From: Cyclobacteriaceae bacterium
GTDB taxonomy: Bacteria > Bacteroidota > Bacteroidia > Cytophagales > Cyclobacteriaceae
Reading direction: 5' to 3'
Length of the DNA stretch: 6,946 nucleotides
Assembly (NCBI GenBank): GCA_029882675.1
Contig: JAOUKJ010000215.1
Span: 1 to 6,946, forward strand
Shown: positions 1-6,382 of the stretch, one piece after another
Numbering within the stretch: the stretch's first letter is position 1
Layout of the letters: every line of letters begins with the position of its first letter
The notes under the pieces: generated by a model
What the model was told of the DNA's origin: nothing
Database searches by the model: none
What the model saw: only the letters and a program-made list of their open reading frames with translations
Translations under genes and position numbers: made by a program

Positions 1-933
1 GATGATCCCGTAGCATTGTATGCGCCCGAGTTTGCCGACCTGCAGGTTTATGCTGGCATGGACAGTACAACCGGTAAAATGATACTTGAAGCACCCCAAA
101 AGAAACTGACCATTCGCGACCTAACAAGGCATACTGCAGGCTTTGGCAATCGTGCTGACATCCCGGGATTGAGCGAGGTAATTGCACAGACAGACGCCAT
201 GAACAGAGAAAACACGCTGGCGCAAATGGCTGAAAAGCTGGGCAGCATCCCCCTTTGGTTTCATCCGGGCGCACAATGGGAGTACGGCCCTTCTGTTGAT
301 GTACAGGCTTTTTTGGTGGAACGTATCTCCGGGCAACCGTACGGGGAGTATGTCCGGGCGCATGTACTGGATCCGTTGGGCATGGATGAAACACGGTATG
401 TTGTTCCTGAGCAAGACCGCAACAGGTTGTCTGCAGTCTATCGCCGGGATGGTGATGATGTGTTAAACCGCGAACCCGATGAAGTAGCGCACGCTTTCAA
501 TACGAAGCAATGGCCCCTGACGCCCGGAGGCTTTGGCCTGACAAGCACGGTGGATGACTACATGCGTTTTGCCCGTATGCTGGTGAATGAGGGTACGCTG
601 GAGGATGTGTCGATCCTTAAGCCGGAAACGATAAAGCTTATGTCTACCAATCATTTGCCGGACAGCATCAAAGAGCGGGCCTGGTTGCCGGGCAAGGGGC
701 AGGTGGGCTTTGGGATTGATTTTGCGGTTCGCTTGCGCCCACCCCTTGATGAAAAGGAAAACTATGGTGTAGTGGGAGAATTTTTCTGGGACGGTGCCGC
801 CAGCACCCTGTTTTGGGTCGATCCGGTCAATGAGCTGACGGCAGTGCTATTTGTGCAGTTGTTTCCCTACGATGGGGTAGGGCTGCATAAGAATTTCAGG
901 GATGCGGTGTATAGTTCGTATAAATCCCGGTAG
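1..933 (+). CDS. Beta-lactamase-fold serine hydrolase (class C/esterase-like), 5' end outside window
   Basis: This is the C-terminal 310 residues of a penicillin-binding-protein/class C beta-lactamase-like serine hydrolase. The reading frame is open from base 1, so no start codon inside the window is real; the apparent TTG at 16 is internal. Seen: the opening DDPV..YAPEF segment, which in this family follows shortly after the catalytic SxxK helix (upstream, not visible); LTRHTAGF near residue 40; a YGPSVDV motif at about residue 95, the position of the catalytic Tyr (YxN/YSxS) motif; GGFGLTSTVDDYMRFARML near residues 176-194; and near the C-terminus WDGAAST (about 263-269), followed by FWVDP, the equivalent of the third (KTG/HxG-like) active-site motif. 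Related proteins often show WGGAAGT there, so D and S replace two glycines. The family hydrolyses esters, amides or beta-lactams, usually outside the cytoplasm; the substrate cannot be told and resistance should not be assumed. It ends with TAG and converges on the alpha/beta-hydrolase gene. Confidence 0.9.
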   Translation, partial: DDPVALYAPEFADLQVYAGMDSTTGKMILEAPQKKLTIRDLTRHTAGFGNRADIPGLSEVIAQTDAMNRENTLAQMAEKLGSIPLWFHPGAQWEYGPSVDVQAFLVERISGQPYGEYVRAHVLDPLGMDETRYVVPEQDRNRLSAVYRRDGDDVLNREPDEVAHAFNTKQWPLTPGGFGLTSTVDDYMRFARMLVNEGTLEDVSILKPETIKLMSTNHLPDSIKERAWLPGKGQVGFGIDFAVRLRPPLDEKENYGVVGEFFWDGAASTLFWVDPVNELTAVLFVQLFPYDGVGLHKNFRDAVYSSYKSR

Positions 934-1030
934 GGGTGAAATTATATAATGCTGTCCGGTCAACAGGCGATGCCCTTTCATTGATGCTTCTTCTGTGTCA
1001 TATATTTTTATCCATCCGGATTCTTGAAAT

Positions 1031-1057
1031 GAAAAGAAGTGCTTGTCTCTTACACTT
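1031..1057 (-). terminator. Weak candidate terminator after the alpha/beta-hydrolase gene
   Basis: Downstream of the minus-strand hydrolase stop codon, the minus strand reads AAGTG, an 11-base loop, then CACTT, followed by a pyrimidine run CTTTTC. The stem is only five base pairs and not GC-rich, so it would be a poor intrinsic terminator. Nothing better was found in the 147 bp between the two convergent genes. Confidence 0.22.
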
Positions 1058-1080
1058 GTGGTTATGTATCAGCATAGGCC

Positions 1081-1905
1081 CTACTTGATAAAACCTATCA
1101 TACTTTCCCAAACGGCTGGAAAATTACAATGAAATACTACATGATGGCAATCAGGAATGATGGCCAAACTGGAATTCGGGACCAATTCATAGGCCATAAC
1201 TATTGTCTTCACTGGAAAATACCCGTCCCGCTCTCCATTAAGAAACAATACCTTGCATTTAATGCTTTCCAATGTACTTGCTTCAAAGGGTTTGTTGTTG
1301 TATAAATCATTGAGCATTTGAAGGGATTTTTCCCATTGCGATGGATCAGGCATGAGTTTTAGCCTTGCATCAAAGTAATTCTTTGCCTGCTTTAAAAGTA
1401 TTTCGGAAGTGACAGCAGATACCGATTTTTCACTTTTATCAGCGAAATAGCCTACACCCATGGCAACCACTCTGGTGACAGCCTCCGGATATCTGGCAGC
1501 CAGTGTCAGCGCGGCTTGTCCGCCATCACTAAAGCCAATGACAGTAGCGCTATCAATGTTAAGGTGCCTGAGCATTTTGTAAGCATCGTCGGCGCGTTGC
1601 TCCCAGGACAAAGGTTCGTCACCAACCTCAGACTTCACATGTCCCCTGGTGGCCAGGCAGATGACCTGATGGCCTTCATTGACCAGACGGGGTATCAATG
1701 GTCCAAATTCATCAATGTACCCATATACCCCACCATGCAACAATAATATAGGGCTGCCTGTTCCATACACTTCATAATACAATTTCACACCACCGGCCTC
1801 GAAATAATCCCCGGTTTCCGGGTTGTTACCGTAGGGCACCTGCTGTGCTATGATAGGAGTAAACAGAGTAGATAATAACAGGGTCGTGATAGTTAGTAAT
1901 TTCAT
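1081..1905 (-). CDS. Exported alpha/beta-fold hydrolase
   Basis: A 274-residue serine hydrolase, a usual size for a single-domain alpha/beta-hydrolase. Residues 1-20 form a Sec signal peptide (short basic start, a Leu/Thr-rich core, ending IIA before QQ), so the enzyme probably acts in the periplasm or is exported. Seen: the oxyanion strand ILLLHGG at 53-59; the nucleophile elbow GFSDGG with Ser126; the acid loop NGERDGY with Asp227; and the catalytic His in CHHVVF (His254 or 255). The triad is therefore complete. A cap region lies between about residues 152 and 215. Sequences like YGNNPETGDYFEAGGVKLYY after the signal peptide are common in Bacteroidota members annotated simply as alpha/beta-hydrolases; the substrate is unknown. 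The ATG start was chosen because it begins the signal peptide. The gene starts 52 bp after the permease stop on the same strand, without a convincing promoter between them, so co-transcription is likely but unproven. Confidence 0.9.
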   Translation of the reverse strand: MKLLTITTLLLSTLFTPIIAQQVPYGNNPETGDYFEAGGVKLYYEVYGTGSPILLLHGGVYGYIDEFGPLIPRLVNEGHQVICLATRGHVKSEVGDEPLSWEQRADDAYKMLRHLNIDSATVIGFSDGGQAALTLAARYPEAVTRVVAMGVGYFADKSEKSVSAVTSEILLKQAKNYFDARLKLMPDPSQWEKSLQMLNDLYNNKPFEASTLESIKCKVLFLNGERDGYFPVKTIVMAYELVPNSSLAIIPDCHHVVFHCNFPAVWESMIGFIK

Positions 1906-1957
1906 AGTATAAATTTAGGCGGTTGATATTTTTAATAACGCAAAGGCTTAGTACTTC

Positions 1958-4624
1958 TTATTCGGAACGTAAATATTTTACAGGGTTGGCAAGGGCAGAT
2001 TTAAAGGCTTGTATAAATACGATGATAACAGTAAGCAGCACCACAGCCAGGCCGGAGATAGCATATATCCACCAGGTGAGTTCTATCCTGTAGGCAAACT
2101 TCTGTAGCCACTCATTCATGAAATATCCGGCCAGCGGAACCGTAACGACAAAGGAAATGGATACCAGGATGAGGAAGTCTTTTGACAGGAGTCCCAGGAT
2201 ATTGCTGATGGTGGCCCCTAATATTTTTCTCAGGCTCAGCTCTTTTCTTCGTTGCTCAATAGAGAACATAACGAGCCCCAGCAACCCAAGGCAGGAAATA
2301 ATAATGGCCAGTCCGGCAAAAATATTCGACAGCCGGGCCGTCATTTGTTCGGTATGGTATATCTTTTCAAACTCATGGTCGAGAAACTTGTAGGCGAAAG
2401 GGTAGTCGGGGTTGATTTCTCTGCATATTTCCTCCAGGCCTTCAAGCGCCTCTTTGGTTTTGCCCGGTTCAGTACGAACAACGATGTCTCCAAAAAACAG
2501 GTCTTCTTTTACGTCCACTATAATCGGTGCAATAGGTTGATGAAGAGATTTTGTATGGTAATCTTTTAGTACCCCGATGATCTTTCCTTTTTTGTCCCAT
2601 GCAGAAATCCACTTTCCAATGGGGTCTTTCATCCCCATTTGTTTTACGGCCTTTTCATTGACCATAAAGGCCGAAGTATCGGCCGGATTGCTCCTTGAAA
2701 AGCCCCTGCCTTCAACTAATTCCAGCTTCATGAGTTTCAAAAAGTCAAACCCTACCGAGGTGGGTTGAAAAGGAACAGTAGTATTGGATTCACTTTCAAG
2801 ACCTTCCCACTTTATCGGTGCATACACTGCAAATTTCATTTGATGTGGTGGTTCACTACTGCGGTCAATTGCGGCAATCCCGGATAATTCGGAGGCCCTT
2901 TGTCTGAAAATGCCGTACTTCGGAATAAGTTCGCCTTCTACCCGAATATAAATAAGGTTTTCACGGTCATACCCCAAATTTGTGTTTTGCATAAACCGTG
3001 TTTGTAGAGTTACAGTGATGGTAGAGATGATCAATAAAAATGAAACTACGTATTGCAACACGACCATACCTTTTCGGGAAAATATGGCGGATTTCCTGAA
3101 CCTAAATGCTCCTTTTAATACCCTCACAGGATCTAATGATGAGAGAAATAGCGCGGGGTAACTCCCTGCTACCAGACCGGTAAGCAATGTCAATCCGGTT
3201 AATAACGACCAAAAGTACAGGTCATCAACGGGGAGCAGTAACTGTTTGCCTGTGGTGGCATTAAAGACGGGTAAATACAGTTGTACAATAAGTAGTGCCA
3301 GAACAAGTGAAAGAAAAGAGAGCATTACGGATTCGCCCAGAAACTGTACGACAAGCTGAGACCGGGATGAACCTATCGTTTTCCGTACGCCCACCTCCTT
3401 CGCACGCTTCACAGATCGGGAAGTGGCGAGGTTCATGAAATTGATACAGGCGATCAAAAGAATAAAAATGCCTACACCACTGAAAATATTAAGGTAATCA
3501 ATCCGCCCACCGGAAGGTTTCCCATTTTCAAAATTAGAATAGAGATACATTTGGTTGAAAGGTTGCAGCCCCAGTTCAATTTTAAATTCTTTGCCTTCGT
3601 GGTATTTTGAAAGAAAATCTTTGATTTTTGATTCAACCACTGGTCTGTCCTTAACGTTGCCCAATTGTATAAACGTGTGCCAGGAACTTATGGCTTCTTC
3701 AACATCACCGGCCATGAATGCTTCCCAACTGATTAAATATTCAAAGGTCAAAGAACTTTCCTTTGGCAGATCCTCAAATACGGCCCCTATTATTAGATCC
3801 AATTTATTTTCATATCGCAAAATTTCCCCAATAGCATCGCCGGGGCTGTTGAAAAACATGTTGGCCATTTTCCTGGATATAGCTATGCTTTTTCCTTGTA
3901 AAGCTTTCTGCTTATTTCCGGCAATAACAGGGTAATTAAACATTTTAAAAAAGTCTTCATCGGCCATAGACCCTTCCAGTTTATGCAGTTTTTCTCCATG
4001 CCGAAAAGTGACAGGGTGCCCCCATGGCAATTCATACCCGGTGGTGTACATGGAGGCATACTGTATTTCCGGGATGGCCTCTTTTAGGTCATCGGCCAGG
4101 AGAAAGGTATTTTTATAATCCTTATAGTTTGATATGGTAAGTCCTCTCGGTATGGTCTGCCCCCCCGTAGCCAAGCCATTTGCATGTAATGTGTAATAAA
4201 CATTGTACAGTTTGTCAGGGTAGTTGTGAAAGTTATCCGTCTTTCTTTCACTGTCCACCCACAACCATATCACAATGCAACATGCCAGCCCCAGGGCCAG
4301 CCCTGATATATTTATAATTGAAAATGCCTTTTCACGAAGGACGTTCCGGTAGGCCAATAGCAGGTAGTGTCTGGACATATTCATATGGTACACAGTTTTA
4401 GGGTATTGATTTTGTTTTCTTTTCAACGCAAAAGGGCGCATAAATCGCAGAACATTAAAAATATAGTCCAATCGGGCCTTTTTTGGCCCATTGAGTTTTT
4501 TTTGATACTCAAATTCTTCTTCCAGGTCGCCTTGAATTTCTTCTAACAGATGTGGAGCGCAGTACCATTTTAAAAGCCTGCTGGCCCAGCGTGGGGGCGT
4601 GGGAAAGGGTTGATTATCTTTCAT
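1958..4624 (-). CDS. ABC transporter permease, MacB/FtsX type, with N-terminal permease prefix domain
   Basis: An 888-residue inner-membrane protein with duplicated permease halves and no ATPase domain. Domains seen: an N-terminal soluble prefix (about 8-70, PPRWASRLLKWYC through a GDLEEEFEYQ segment); first membrane helix about 102-122 (GLALGLACCIVIWLW); a MacB-like periplasmic domain about 125-370; helices about 377-399, 432-454 and 469-494, with the cytoplasmic coupling motif KEVGVRKTIGSS at 409-420; then the second half with a helix about 517-542, a second periplasmic domain about 543-761, and helices about 769-789, 815-837 and 850-872, with the repeat coupling motif RRKELSLRKILGAT at 792-805. 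It ends NPVKYLRSE. Such PadR-linked duplicated permeases resemble the ADOP class; family members move lipophilic compounds or act mechanically across the envelope, and the substrate here is unknown. Start choice: an in-frame ATG 14 codons upstream would overlap PadR by 46 bases, but the ATG used here overlaps its TGA as ATGA and begins directly before the prefix domain. No ABC ATPase gene is in the window. Confidence 0.93.
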   Translation of the reverse strand: MKDNQPFPTPPRWASRLLKWYCAPHLLEEIQGDLEEEFEYQKKLNGPKKARLDYIFNVLRFMRPFALKRKQNQYPKTVYHMNMSRHYLLLAYRNVLREKAFSIINISGLALGLACCIVIWLWVDSERKTDNFHNYPDKLYNVYYTLHANGLATGGQTIPRGLTISNYKDYKNTFLLADDLKEAIPEIQYASMYTTGYELPWGHPVTFRHGEKLHKLEGSMADEDFFKMFNYPVIAGNKQKALQGKSIAISRKMANMFFNSPGDAIGEILRYENKLDLIIGAVFEDLPKESSLTFEYLISWEAFMAGDVEEAISSWHTFIQLGNVKDRPVVESKIKDFLSKYHEGKEFKIELGLQPFNQMYLYSNFENGKPSGGRIDYLNIFSGVGIFILLIACINFMNLATSRSVKRAKEVGVRKTIGSSRSQLVVQFLGESVMLSFLSLVLALLIVQLYLPVFNATTGKQLLLPVDDLYFWSLLTGLTLLTGLVAGSYPALFLSSLDPVRVLKGAFRFRKSAIFSRKGMVVLQYVVSFLLIISTITVTLQTRFMQNTNLGYDRENLIYIRVEGELIPKYGIFRQRASELSGIAAIDRSSEPPHQMKFAVYAPIKWEGLESESNTTVPFQPTSVGFDFLKLMKLELVEGRGFSRSNPADTSAFMVNEKAVKQMGMKDPIGKWISAWDKKGKIIGVLKDYHTKSLHQPIAPIIVDVKEDLFFGDIVVRTEPGKTKEALEGLEEICREINPDYPFAYKFLDHEFEKIYHTEQMTARLSNIFAGLAIIISCLGLLGLVMFSIEQRRKELSLRKILGATISNILGLLSKDFLILVSISFVVTVPLAGYFMNEWLQKFAYRIELTWWIYAISGLAVVLLTVIIVFIQAFKSALANPVKYLRSE
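4621..4624 (-). promoter_or_regulatory. ATGA start/stop overlap coupling PadR to the permease
   Basis: On the minus strand the permease ATG (4624-4622) and the PadR TGA (4623-4621) share bases as ATGA. No purine-rich ribosome-binding site precedes the permease ATG (upstream minus-strand sequence is CACGCCATACAGAT). Termination-reinitiation coupling is the likely way the permease is translated, fixing its output to that of its regulator. Confidence 0.8.
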
Positions 4625-4959
4625 ATCTGTATGGCGTGTGTAATGGGGGAGGGCTGTTGTTGCCAAAGTTTATTGCGTATGGCCTGGATATCATGCAGGG
4701 CTTGTCTCCCATAGGCCGTGATTGTAAATATTCTTTTGCGCCTTCCACCTCGCGCCTTGGTGGCGCCACCCATCCTGGATATCACCATGCCTTTGTCTTC
4801 CAGTCTGTGTAGGGAGGCATGAACCTGGTTGAGCCGCACCTTTCTGAAGGTCTGCTCAATGATCTCATGTGTGATGTTCACCCCGTAGGCCTCCCCCTCC
4901 AGCATGGCTACTACCAGAAGGACAATCTCTTCAAACTCTCCCAAATATTTACGTTCCAT
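4621..4959 (-). CDS. PadR-family winged-helix transcriptional regulator
   Basis: A 112-residue protein of the compact PadR type (usual length about 105-115). Seen: the N-terminal LGEFEEIVLLVVAML helix; AYGVNITHEIIEQT (helix 2 region); the recognition-helix segment VRLNQVHASLHRLEDKGMV at about 41-59, which matches the PadR signature of xxxxYxxLxRLExxGLI with His in place of Tyr; the basic wing about 64-75 (ATKARGGRRKR); and FTITAYGRQAL, the standard wing-to-helix YxxTxxGxxAL signature. The C-terminal dimerisation helix is short, as in PadR subfamily 2. These proteins repress neighbouring transporter genes and are released by small hydrophobic ligands; autoregulation is common. The gene is coupled by ATGA to the permease, so the permease is its probable target. 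The ATG start lies behind an A-rich leader without a Shine-Dalgarno, typical of Bacteroidota. Confidence 0.93.
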   Translation of the reverse strand: MERKYLGEFEEIVLLVVAMLEGEAYGVNITHEIIEQTFRKVRLNQVHASLHRLEDKGMVISRMGGATKARGGRRKRIFTITAYGRQALHDIQAIRNKLWQQQPSPITHAIQI

Positions 4960-4997
4960 TTTTTATTAAATCTACTTTTGCTGATCAAATACTTTGC

Positions 4998-5005
4998 CAA
5001 ATATA
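4998..5005 (-). promoter_or_regulatory. Promoter -7 box for padR-permease operon (TATATTTG)
   Basis: On the minus strand this is TATATTTG, a full match to the Bacteroidota -7 consensus TAnnTTTG, about 38 bases upstream of the PadR ATG. The -33 element is weak: a TTG lies 25 bases upstream (5033-5031) rather than the usual spacing of about 19-21. The flanking DNA is very AT-rich, so one consensus box could arise by chance. Confidence 0.5.
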
Positions 5006-5030
5006 TAATTTCTTTTTTAATGATATAAAA

Positions 5031-5045
5031 CAATGATTATGATAT
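5031..5045. repeat. AT-rich element, copy 1 (contains ATTATGATAT)
   Basis: Reads CAATGATTATGATAT. It matches the element at 5331-5345 at 13 of 15 positions, including a continuous ATTATGATAT. A further ATGATAT occurs at 5020-5026, between this copy and the PadR -7 box. It could be an operator upstream of padR, or a chance match in AT-rich DNA. Confidence 0.35.
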
Positions 5046-5080
5046 TTTTCAGCTCATACTAATGTGCGCAATTGATACAG

Positions 5081-5116
5081 AGGTGTCCGTTTTAGGACGG
5101 TAGTATTGTCACACCT
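5081..5116. promoter_or_regulatory. Imperfect nested inverted repeat next to the permease remnant stop
   Basis: The outer arms AGGTGT (5081-5086) and ACACCT (5111-5116) are perfect complements. Inside them CCGT (5087-5090) pairs with ACGG (5097-5100), and in an alternative register GTCC pairs with GGAC (5085-5088 with 5095-5098). There is no T-tract on either side, so it is a poor intrinsic terminator for the old permease gene. It might be an operator-like palindrome or the remains of one. Confidence 0.3.
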
Positions 5117-5318
5117 TCCCCAAATACTTCACTGGATATTCAGTCGCAATGCGCAGGCCGTGGTAGTTGACAGTGAGTACGGTAATGATAAGCAACATAA
5201 GGTGCCCCGCCAAAAATACAGTCACCGAAAGGCCACTATTACACGAAAATACCATTTGCCATTCTCTCAATACCCAGGCCAATAGCGGCAGTTTAGAAAT
5301 ATTTTTAAATATGCCGGG
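5109..5318 (-). pseudogene. C-terminal remnant of a second FtsX/MacB-type permease
   Basis: The minus strand is open from about 5318 to a TGA at 5111-5109. Its last 60 codons (from 5291) begin LPLLAWVLREWQ, continue with a hydrophobic segment containing LMLLIITVLTV, and end EYPVKYLGKV. This aligns without any gap to the last 60 residues of the intact permease in this window (VPLAGYFMNEWLQ ... TVIIVF ... ANPVKYLRSE), with 16 of 60 residues identical by hand count and the stop codon in the same place. Conserved positions include the PL and EW of the penultimate loop and the terminal PVKYL, a hallmark of this permease family. The frame closes at a TAG (5321-5319), and no permease sequence is recognisable further upstream, where the PorP-like gene and its promoter lie. 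It is therefore a truncated paralogue, probably left by a deletion or rearrangement, and divergent enough not to be a recent duplicate. In-frame ATG codons exist only inside the fragment, so translation is doubtful. Confidence 0.75.
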
Positions 5319-5330
5319 CTATGGTCTGTC

Positions 5331-5345
5331 CAACAATTATGATAT
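5331..5345. repeat. AT-rich element, copy 2 (contains ATTATGATAT)
   Basis: Reads CAACAATTATGATAT and extends into a perfect 10-bp palindrome ATGATATCAT at 5339-5348, just upstream of the PorP -7 box. It lies exactly 300 bp from copy 1, and the two copies bracket the permease remnant. Confidence 0.35.
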
Positions 5346-5359
5346 CATTTATTAATGAC

Positions 5360-5367
5360 TATCTTTG
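5360..5367 (+). promoter_or_regulatory. Promoter -7 box for the porP-like gene (TATCTTTG)
   Basis: TATCTTTG fully matches the Bacteroidota -7 consensus TAnnTTTG and sits 36 bases before the preferred ATG at 5404. The spot where a -33 TTG would be expected holds CAATTATG, so the upstream element is weak. The box includes the TTG at 5365 that would otherwise be an alternative start codon, which argues against that start. Confidence 0.55.
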
Positions 5368-5403
5368 TATAACCTGCTTTACAAGCTTCAATGCATTGTT
5401 AAT

Positions 5404-6366
5404 ATGAGGTGTATTTTTATCAAATTTGTCTGTGTGCTGTTTATTATAGCCTGTGGTGTATATGTGCAGGCCCAGGACATCTCGCCTTATAACAACAATC
5501 TTTCAAATGCCACGCTGTATAACCCGTCATTCACAGGTATTGGCCCTGCATCGGCAACAATGTCCTATAGCAGCCGGTATCTGAATTTTCCCGGCGAGAC
5601 TAAATATTTCTTTTTCAATGCCCATACGCCATTTGCCAATCAAAGGATGGGGACAGGTGTAAACCTTCATTCCCGTTCAACCGGGATTTATAATGTGTTA
5701 AGTCTCAGCACGGCCTACGCCTATCATTTTAAGATGAATGAAGATATGGGTATTTCGCTGGGGGTGGCCGCTGGGAATGAGCGGATTTCGTTAGGTAATA
5801 ATGTTGGTTTTTGTGATTCACCGGAACCGTCCTATGAAATTATCCCATTATCTCATAATCCATTTATCGCTCTGGGCGCCAGTTTTAGATATAAATCAAT
5901 AAATGTTGGTATCTCTTCATTTCGACAAAACATATTCGAATTTATTACTGCTGATGTACCAAATATAGCCAGGGGCCGAAGTTTCAACGCCTGGTTCACC
6001 ATGGATTATCACGTGGTAGAGAATGTGGTATTTCGACCCTACTTGGCCTATAAATATTATAATGTTCCTGTCCCGGCTAAATGGGAAGGTGGATTGTATA
6101 TTACCCTTGATCAGCGGTTTGTCCTTGGTGGCGCTTATAAACATGAAGAACAAAAGGCATACAAGGGGGGGCGGTTTTACACTACACTGGGTGTCCATAT
6201 ATTTAAACGCTATCACCTGGCCTATAACTTTGTAAAGGGAGGTGCCCCAACCACTGTCCTGGGCGCTACTGCACATGAATTTACACTTCATGTGGCCCTT
6301 GGACGAAAACAGAAGGAAAGTGACAATGGATTATCATTAGCCTTTCAGGATCCCGCTATAGAATAA
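5404..6366 (+). CDS. PorP/SprF-family outer-membrane protein (type IX secretion/gliding-associated)
   Basis: A 320-residue protein from the ATG at 5404; family members are usually about 300-340 residues. Residues 1-23 form a signal peptide ending VQA before QD. The mature start shows the family hallmark: a short N-terminal stretch, then ATLYNPSFTGIGPASATMSYSSRY (NPa.tG followed by the SxR.qw-like strand), NAHTPF at 72-77 (the conserved sAHtPl), RMGTGV at 81-86, and AYAYHF at 104-109. The rest alternates amphipathic strands, consistent with a beta-barrel. PorP and SprF proteins are thought to anchor specific partner proteins at the surface in type IX secretion or gliding. Partner genes with gliding-type C-terminal domains often sit next door, but none is visible here. 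A longer reading from TTG at 5365 is rejected because it lies in the -7 box and would put 13 residues ahead of the signal peptide. The sequence IIAC at 14-17 loosely resembles a lipobox, a less likely alternative. A more precise name than family level is not justified. Confidence 0.85.
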   Translation: MRCIFIKFVCVLFIIACGVYVQAQDISPYNNNLSNATLYNPSFTGIGPASATMSYSSRYLNFPGETKYFFFNAHTPFANQRMGTGVNLHSRSTGIYNVLSLSTAYAYHFKMNEDMGISLGVAAGNERISLGNNVGFCDSPEPSYEIIPLSHNPFIALGASFRYKSINVGISSFRQNIFEFITADVPNIARGRSFNAWFTMDYHVVENVVFRPYLAYKYYNVPVPAKWEGGLYITLDQRFVLGGAYKHEEQKAYKGGRFYTTLGVHIFKRYHLAYNFVKGGAPTTVLGATAHEFTLHVALGRKQKESDNGLSLAFQDPAIE

Positions 6367-6382
6367 TTTGCGACGAGTAAAC

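Larger units (their letters stand above)
4960..5403. other. Divergent intergenic region between padR and porP-like genes
   Basis: This 444-bp stretch has no intact gene. From left to right it holds the PadR leader and promoter (to about 5033), the first copy of a repeated AT-rich element, an imperfect palindrome, the C-terminal remnant of a permease on the minus strand, the second copy of the element, and the promoter and leader of the PorP-like gene. The 62-codon plus-strand frame at 5167-5355 is an antisense shadow of the remnant and starts and ends without any recognisable motif. No tRNA, small RNA or insertion-sequence end was recognised. Confidence 0.8.

Noticed and set aside
1906..1957. 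Possible hydrolase promoter: minus-strand TAAATTTA, one base off TAnnTTTG, with an upstream TTTG
   Set aside because: The box ends four bases before the ATG, so transcription would start at or inside the start codon; the spacing to TTTG is also too long.
3555..3935. 126-codon plus-strand frame inside the permease gene
   Set aside because: Antisense shadow of the periplasmic domain of the permease; no independent motif or promoter.
4625..4666. 14-codon N-terminal extension of the permease
   Set aside because: It overlaps padR by 46 bases, does not resemble the family N-terminus, and the ATGA start next to the prefix domain is far more typical.
4552..4812. 86-codon plus-strand frame across the padR/permease junction
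   Set aside because: Antisense to two well-supported coding regions and without recognisable domains.
5031..5345. Repeat copies as ends of a mobile element around the permease remnant
   Set aside because: The matches are direct, short and AT-rich, with no transposase, terminal inverted repeats or target duplication; a shared operator or chance is simpler.
5167..5355. 62-codon plus-strand frame in the intergenic region
   Set aside because: It is antisense to the permease remnant, shows no motif or signal, and the minus-strand reading has clear family similarity.
5917..6291. 124-codon minus-strand frame inside the PorP-like gene
   Set aside because: Antisense shadow; the plus strand has a signal peptide and recognisable family motifs over the same bases.
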